Shown piece by piece: positions 6,698-10,505 of a stretch of 10,505 nucleotides of DNA. The stretch comes from Nostoc sp. CHAB 5715 (GTDB lineage Bacteria; Cyanobacteriota; Cyanobacteriia; Cyanobacteriales; Nostocaceae). The stretch spans positions 1-10,505 of the forward strand of contig NZ_JAIVFR010000129.1 of NCBI RefSeq assembly GCF_020829685.1, read 5' to 3'. Within the stretch, counting starts at the first letter, position 1. The number at the start of each line of letters is the position of its first letter. Under the pieces are notes generated by a model that was given only the letters and a program-made list of their open reading frames with translations, was not told the DNA's origin and made no database searches. A program made the position numbers and the translations under genes.

Positions 6698-6828
6698 GTA
6701 GACGCGCAGCGGCTTGCCGCAGGCTACCACAGAGGCGCAGAGGGCACCCAGAGATATTTTGTGTTAGTCCTAAACCTACAAATCGGGCGCAACTCCTTTT
6801 TTTCTCTGTGTTCTCTGTGCCTCTGCGG
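6698..6828. repeat. Dispersed-type hairpin plus long imperfect inverted repeat
   Basis: The left part is a compact hairpin: GTAG (6698-6701) with CTAC (6724-6727) enclosing GCGGC (6709-6713) and GCCGC (6716-6720). It abuts an arm of about 28 bases at 6727-6754 (CCACAGAGGCGCAGAGG...) that is the imperfect inverse of 6803-6828 (...GTGCCTCTGCGG), with about 48 bases between the arms. CAGAGG-type units of this kind are widespread repeats in Nostoc-like genomes (from memory). No target duplication is seen. It fills the spacer between the oxygenase and epimerase genes. Confidence 0.75.
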
Positions 6829-6863
6829 TTAATTAAATTAGATATTCTTCGGCGAGAACGTTT

Positions 6864-7715
6864 TTAAGTCGAAACTTTAACTGCATCAGATGCAGAACGT
6901 AACTCTGCTCTGGGATAAGTATCATCCCAGTATTGGGTGCAGAGGTCTGGTCTTTCAGGAGGGTTAGCGGTGTAACAAAAGAATAGCGCTGACCGTTCTT
7001 CTGTGCGGACTGTGCCGTGATGCAAAGCATTTTTCGTATCTACAAGAATGACAGTACCTGCTGGGCCTTGGCAGGATTTCCAAGCTAATTTGGGGATGAC
7101 TGGTTTTACTTCTTCATCATCGATACCCATATAGCCTGACTTCCAAAGTTTGTAATAAAGTCGAACATAATTCCAACTAAATAAGGAAGTTAAAGAGCGA
7201 GGAATGTATTCAAAAGGCCCAGTTTTTTCTTCTACATCATTCAAGTAAATGAATATTTTGATGATGCGACGATCTTCGGCATCGCTATGCCATAATAGTG
7301 TCCCAAACTGATGTTTGCTAGGAAAATCTTTGCGTAAATGTACGCCATGAAAAGCAACAGGAAGACCAATATAATTTTCGATGATGTTGAGAAGTCTTTT
7401 CTCAATTCCCCAGGCATAAAATTCTGGTAAACCTGTTACTGTGGTAATTTGTGGTAATTTTTCGTCTAGATGGTCGTTGTTGGGATTTTTCATCTGAGAC
7501 AATTGATGGTAAGCAGCTTTGAGCAGTTCTGAGCTAGAGTCGAACCCTAAATCTGCCAATGTTGTGACGTAAACGCCATCTTTTTTGAGAGTATTAAGAA
7601 TGTTGCGATCGCTTCCTTCTAATGCTGGCAAATTTCTGCTATGCTTCCAACGGGCTACGTAATATTCAAAGTCAGAAGACAGTGTAGATATTTTGCGTTT
7701 AATTGCACTAAACAT
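6864..7715 (-). CDS. Phytanoyl-CoA dioxygenase (PhyH) family Fe(II)/2-oxoglutarate oxygenase
   Basis: This 283-residue protein has the iron-binding HxD motif at His143-Ser-Asp145 (LLWHSDAEDRR, 141-150) and the distal histidine at 232 or 233 (NALHHGTVRTEERSALFF). An arginine at 237 or 241 is placed to bind the 2-oxoglutarate carboxylate. Between them lie KIFIYLNDVEEKTGPFEYIPRS (153-174), typical of PhyH-like enzymes. Such enzymes hydroxylate or otherwise oxidise small molecules, lipids or sugar-containing products; the substrate here is unknown. Its position inside a glycan cluster suggests tailoring of the glycan or its lipid (inference). ATG 7715 has an excellent Shine-Dalgarno AGGAGGA (complement of 7724-7730) eight bases upstream, so translation is probably strong. 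It begins 49 bases after the family 2 glycosyltransferase gene, so the two are likely co-transcribed. A HIP1 site lies at 7605-7612. Confidence 0.87.
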   Translation of the reverse strand: MFSAIKRKISTLSSDFEYYVARWKHSRNLPALEGSDRNILNTLKKDGVYVTTLADLGFDSSSELLKAAYHQLSQMKNPNNDHLDEKLPQITTVTGLPEFYAWGIEKRLLNIIENYIGLPVAFHGVHLRKDFPSKHQFGTLLWHSDAEDRRIIKIFIYLNDVEEKTGPFEYIPRSLTSLFSWNYVRLYYKLWKSGYMGIDDEEVKPVIPKLAWKSCQGPAGTVILVDTKNALHHGTVRTEERSALFFCYTANPPERPDLCTQYWDDTYPRAELRSASDAVKVST

Positions 7716-7764
7716 GACGTAAATCCTCCTCTTTTTGATATATATTTGTTAGAAATTTAATAGC

Positions 7765-8772
7765 TTACGGCTTATAGCTTCGCACTTCTTGAGTAGAGAT
7801 TTCACTTGATTCTGCTAAACCGAGTTCTTTAGAAACCATCACGTCAAAAGCACACAAGCTGACTAAAGCCAAAAATGGAACTACTATTTTGATAGCGGAT
7901 ATAGGCCATCTTCTTAAAGCACCCAAGAAAACTTTCAAGTTGACTTCTTTACCGTTCTGCAAAAGCATCCGTCTACAAAACTGTTTAGAATATCCATTCT
8001 CTTCCAGTTTCAAAATCACTTCGGGTATATGTTTGTATTGCATTAACAGTGCAGATTTTGGTTCTTTCTGCCAGTAACTCACACCAACAACACATTCCAA
8101 ATAAGTCTCTTTAGTGACAATTACACTACCATTAGCAGCACAATAACCGGCTAAATATGCTAAAGATATCCAATTATTCTCTGCATCTTGCCATTTTTGG
8201 AGAGCGCGTTTCACTAAATCAGTGCGGTAGACTGTAGCAGTCAGAAAAATGACTGCACCGACACTTTTTGAGAAACAATGCTCAAATATAGCTTTACCAT
8301 CACCTTCACCATTTTCACTATCTATATCAAACCAGCGATTACCAACAATTGTGGGTGGATGAACTGGTTCACCAGTAATTTGGTTCCGGCCGGAAAAGTT
8401 GAGAAACAATAATGATAAATCTTCATGCTGCTTGAGCTTGCTAATCACATAAGCAATGGCTCTATCTTGAATTGGGTCATCATCACCAATTGTCCAAACA
8501 TATTTTGTTGTTGTAGAATTTAGGCAATACATAATATTTTTAACCACGCCTAAATTCTTAGAGTTTTTATTTGATTTAAATGGAATATTACTAAGTATTA
8601 CTTGCCATTTTTGGATCACCTCCTGAGTATTGTCTGTTGAACAATTATCAGAAACTAAAATCTCACAATCATCTTCAAAACCTTTAATAGCTTGAGCTAG
8701 CCATGCTAATTGTTTATCAAGTAAACTAGCACGATTGAATGTAGGAATGGCAATGGTAAGCAATTTATTCAT
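7765..8772 (-). CDS. Glycosyltransferase family 2 (GT-A fold)
   Basis: A 335-residue protein whose N terminus is the classic family 2 start, LLTIAIPTFNRASLLDKQL (4-22). Next come EILVSDNCSTDNTQEVI (37-53), with the nucleotide-binding SDN, and the metal-binding acidic motif IGDDDP (95-100, Asp97-99). The remainder, about 140-260, is a less conserved acceptor region. A single hydrophobic stretch, about 291-313 (SAIKIVVPFLALVSLCAFDVMVS), could be a membrane anchor or amphipathic helix. The predicted role is transfer of a sugar from a nucleotide donor to a growing glycan on the cytoplasmic face of the membrane. No strong Shine-Dalgarno sequence precedes ATG 8772; the start is chosen because the conserved domain begins at once. 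A 168-bp hairpin-rich insertion lies 73 bases upstream, between this gene and the C-methyltransferase gene. Confidence 0.88.
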   Translation of the reverse strand: MNKLLTIAIPTFNRASLLDKQLAWLAQAIKGFEDDCEILVSDNCSTDNTQEVIQKWQVILSNIPFKSNKNSKNLGVVKNIMYCLNSTTTKYVWTIGDDDPIQDRAIAYVISKLKQHEDLSLLFLNFSGRNQITGEPVHPPTIVGNRWFDIDSENGEGDGKAIFEHCFSKSVGAVIFLTATVYRTDLVKRALQKWQDAENNWISLAYLAGYCAANGSVIVTKETYLECVVGVSYWQKEPKSALLMQYKHIPEVILKLEENGYSKQFCRRMLLQNGKEVNLKVFLGALRRWPISAIKIVVPFLALVSLCAFDVMVSKELGLAESSEISTQEVRSYKP

Positions 8773-8835
8773 ATTAAGTTCAATTCTGTAGTTAAGGATA
8801 ATTGGCAGTAACAGCAGCTTATTAATTATTAAGTT

Positions 8836-9021
8836 GCTTTTTAGCAGGGCTATTTCGTTCTAGACATAAACCGCCCAGAACTAAAGTTCCGGGCTAATAG
8901 CCTAAGTCCACTAAAGTGGACTAAAAGCCTTTTTTAGTCGTCTTTAGACGACTTTTGCTATTAGCCTCAGAATTTATTCTGAGGTGGGCTAGATGAGAAT
9001 GAAATAGCCCTGGCTTTTTAG
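8836..9021. repeat. 9-bp target-site duplication GCTTTTTAG flanking the hairpin-ladder element
   Basis: GCTTTTTAG occurs at 8836-8844, directly before the left terminal repeat, and again at 9013-9021, directly after the right one. The copies are identical and abut the 12-bp inverted repeats with no extra bases on either side, which fixes the element's ends at 8845 and 9012. Confidence 0.93.
8845..9012. mobile_element. 168-bp non-coding MITE built as a ladder of hairpins, with exact 9-bp target-site duplication
   Basis: The ends CAGGGCTATTTC (8845-8856) and GAAATAGCCCTG (9001-9012) are perfect 12-bp inverted repeats. Between them are GAAC/GTTC inside CCC/GGG (8874-8893), AGTCCACT/AGTGGACT (8905-8922), AGTCGTCT/AGACGACT (8936-8953) and CCTCAGAAT/ATTCTGAGG (8965-8984). 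The middle two are enclosed by GGCTAATAGC (8892-8901) and GCTATTAGCC (8957-8966). It is too short to code for a transposase. The exact duplication of nine flanking bases shows it inserted by transposition. A CAGGG terminus with an 8-10-bp duplication is what I recall for ISAs1-type elements, so a transposase of that kind is a candidate; this was not searched. Confidence 0.92.
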
Positions 9022-9152
9022 TCTAATGGTTTTTGATTTGATAAGAAAATTCTCAAAGAGATAGACCTTTTAATTACTTTTCAACAACCGTTTATTATCC
9101 CAGCAATTAAATGATTAGTAACAAAAGGCGCATTCTCGCTCATATTTAGTAA

Positions 9153-10421
9153 TTACAAGGCTATTAAAAGCCGATCAGGAACAGAACATGGATAAATTTT
9201 TACTTCAGGAATTGGCACTACAAACTGTCCACCCCACTCGGCAATAAATGCCATTTGTTCCATAATTTCTTCCTTGAGATTCCAAGGCAATATTAGGACA
9301 TAATCTGGTTTGGTTTCGCGGATTTTATCTGGTTCAAAGATGGGAATATGAGTTCCAGGTAGAAATAATCCCTGCTTGTAGGGATTGCAATCTACTGTGT
9401 AATCGATAAAATCTTTACCAATCCCACAATAATTCAGCAATGTATTACCTTTAGCAGGTGCGCCATAACCAGCGATTGATTTAGCTTCTGCTTTAGCCGT
9501 CAAGAGAAAATTTAATAGCTTGCGCTTTGTTTCTTTGACTTTTTCTCCAAATGTAATGTAAGTCTCTATCTGATGCAGCCTAGCGGCGATTTCTTTTGCT
9601 TTCAGATGGCTAACTCGGTCGCTAATGCTGTGATTATCAGCGTAGTCATGTTTAGCATAAATTCTTAAAGAACCGCCGTGAGTTGGTAATTCCTCTACGT
9701 CAAAAAGTTGCAAGTTGTGTGCTGCAAAAATTTTTTCGATAGTCAGGAATGAAAAATAAGAAAAATGCTCGTGATAAATAGTATCAAACTGATTTTGTTC
9801 AATAAGTTGCAAAATGTGAGGAAACTCCATCGTCAAAATACCATTGGGTTTGAGGATGAGTTTCATTCCAGCTATGAAATCATTTAAATCTGGTATATGA
9901 GCTAATACATTATTACCTATCAAAAGGTCAGCTAGTTTTCCTTGTATCACAAGTTCTTTGGCAGTTTCAACTCCAAAAAACTTGTTAATACTAGGAATGC
10001 CTCTCTCTTGGGCAACTTTAGCTATATTTGCTGCTGGTTCTATTCCTAAAATAGGGATTCCCTTTTCTAAAAAATATTGCAGGAGGTAGCCGTCATTACT
10101 GGCAATTTCAATAACTTGATTGTGATGATTAAAGCCAAACTTTTCTACCATCATATCCGTATAAGCCTTGGCATGTTTTAGCCAACTTACCGAGTAAGAA
10201 GAAAAATAAGCATAATCGCTGAAAATGTGATCTGGTGTTTCAAACTGTTCTAATTGAACTAAAAGAGTGTCTTCAGAAACATAAGCCTGGAGAGGATAAA
10301 ATTTCTCTGCATTATTTAGCTGTTCTGCTGTCAAATAAGCATTTGCAAAGGGCGACATTCCTAGATCAATAAAGGTTTGGTGCAGGGGTTGACCACTGAA
10401 ACGACATTTTGCGATCGCCAT
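9153..10421 (-). CDS. SAM-dependent sugar C-methyltransferase (TylC3/TcaB9-like, three-domain)
   Basis: This 422-residue protein has the three-domain layout of NDP-hexose 3-C-methyltransferases. The N-terminal part (1-60) is the small domain that usually binds zinc: CRFSGQPL (6-13), DLGMSPFANAYL (19-30), YVSEDTLLVQL (47-57). The central SAM-binding domain has VIEIASNDGYLLQYF (103-117) and the active-site segment YHEHFSYFS (216-224). The C-terminal domain has AGYGAPAKGN (317-326) and DCNPYKQG (344-351). Family members methylate C3 of 4-keto-deoxysugar nucleotides. Only Cys6 of the four usual zinc cysteines is present; residues 9, 49 and 52 are Ser, Ser and Thr. HIP1 (10411-10418) overlaps codons 2-4. 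ATG 10421 lacks a strong ribosome site. It is the first gene of the - strand cluster within the window; the cluster may begin beyond 10505. Confidence 0.88.
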   Translation of the reverse strand: MAIAKCRFSGQPLHQTFIDLGMSPFANAYLTAEQLNNAEKFYPLQAYVSEDTLLVQLEQFETPDHIFSDYAYFSSYSVSWLKHAKAYTDMMVEKFGFNHHNQVIEIASNDGYLLQYFLEKGIPILGIEPAANIAKVAQERGIPSINKFFGVETAKELVIQGKLADLLIGNNVLAHIPDLNDFIAGMKLILKPNGILTMEFPHILQLIEQNQFDTIYHEHFSYFSFLTIEKIFAAHNLQLFDVEELPTHGGSLRIYAKHDYADNHSISDRVSHLKAKEIAARLHQIETYITFGEKVKETKRKLLNFLLTAKAEAKSIAGYGAPAKGNTLLNYCGIGKDFIDYTVDCNPYKQGLFLPGTHIPIFEPDKIRETKPDYVLILPWNLKEEIMEQMAFIAEWGGQFVVPIPEVKIYPCSVPDRLLIAL

Positions 10422-10505
10422 AAGCTTTAACTCACTAATTGCAAATAATTTGATAGATGGGATAAGTCCGAATCAACACTATTTGATTTGGAAACTTAAT
10501 TTATT

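Larger units (their letters stand above)
8773..9152. other. 380-base intergenic stretch between the C-methyltransferase and family 2 glycosyltransferase genes
   Basis: Nearly half is the hairpin-ladder mobile element with its duplicated target (8836-9021). The rest (8773-8835 and 9022-9152) is AT-rich with no reading frame, RNA gene or convincing promoter that I can support. Without the element and one target copy, the original spacer would have been about 203 bases. Confidence 0.6.

Noticed and set aside
6676..6867. 63-codon + strand frame in the oxygenase-epimerase spacer
   Set aside because: It is made of translated hairpin and CAGAGG-type repeats (RRRAAACRRLPQRRRG); low-complexity arginine-rich translation of a repeat is not evidence of a gene.
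10422..10505. Promoter for the - strand cluster upstream of the C-methyltransferase gene
   Set aside because: The stretch is AT-rich and contains a TTGATT on the - strand, but no well-spaced -10 hexamer that I can defend, and the cluster may start outside the window.

Overview
The window looks like the chromosome of a filamentous, Nostoc/Anabaena-type cyanobacterium. Three things point there. The gene order fusA-tufA-rpsJ is the cyanobacterial str operon tail. I count ten copies of the HIP1 octamer GCGATCGC (starts at 1576, 1611, 2085, 2582, 2892, 4157, 4280, 4637, 7605 and 10411), where about 0.2 would be expected by chance. The spacers are full of heptanucleotide short tandem repeats and small hairpin elements typical of these genomes. 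The genus is an inference from memory; no search was run.

Left part, + strand (1-2442): the 3' end of fusA (EF-G), a complete tufA (EF-Tu) and a complete rpsJ (ribosomal protein S10). A strong intrinsic terminator and two guanine/cytosine-tract heptamer arrays separate tufA from rpsJ. A heptamer array and a second terminator follow rpsJ.

Breakpoint (2443-3035): the 5' part of a LON substrate-binding-domain gene on the + strand runs head-on into the 5' part of a group 1 glycosyltransferase gene on the - strand. Both lose family resemblance at the same place, about 2725-2740. This is the signature of an inversion (or other rearrangement) cutting two genes, or of a misassembly. Housekeeping genes lie to its left and a glycan cluster to its right.

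Right part, - strand (10421 down to 3035): seven genes in one direction. In transcription order they encode a TylC3/TcaB9-like sugar C-methyltransferase, a family 2 glycosyltransferase, a phytanoyl-CoA-dioxygenase-type Fe(II)/2-oxoglutarate oxygenase, an RmlC-like nucleotide-sugar epimerase, a GT-B glycosyltransferase, a COG4091-like oxidoreductase with a C-terminal SAF domain, and the truncated glycosyltransferase. The set suggests part of a pathway making and transferring a C-methylated (branched) deoxysugar for a surface polysaccharide or glycolipid. The nucleotidyltransferase and 4,6-dehydratase such a pathway needs are not in the window and may lie beyond 10505.

The cluster is punctuated by repeat elements in its spacers: a heptamer/nonamer array (3052-3180), a 127-bp MITE-like element with 13-bp perfect terminal inverted repeats (5902-6028), a long inverted repeat (6698-6828), and a 168-bp hairpin-ladder MITE with an exact 9-bp target-site duplication (8845-9012). 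I found no CRISPR array, tRNA, rRNA or full insertion sequence. I see no clear new defence or signalling system; the breakpoint and the hairpin-ladder element are the most notable observations.
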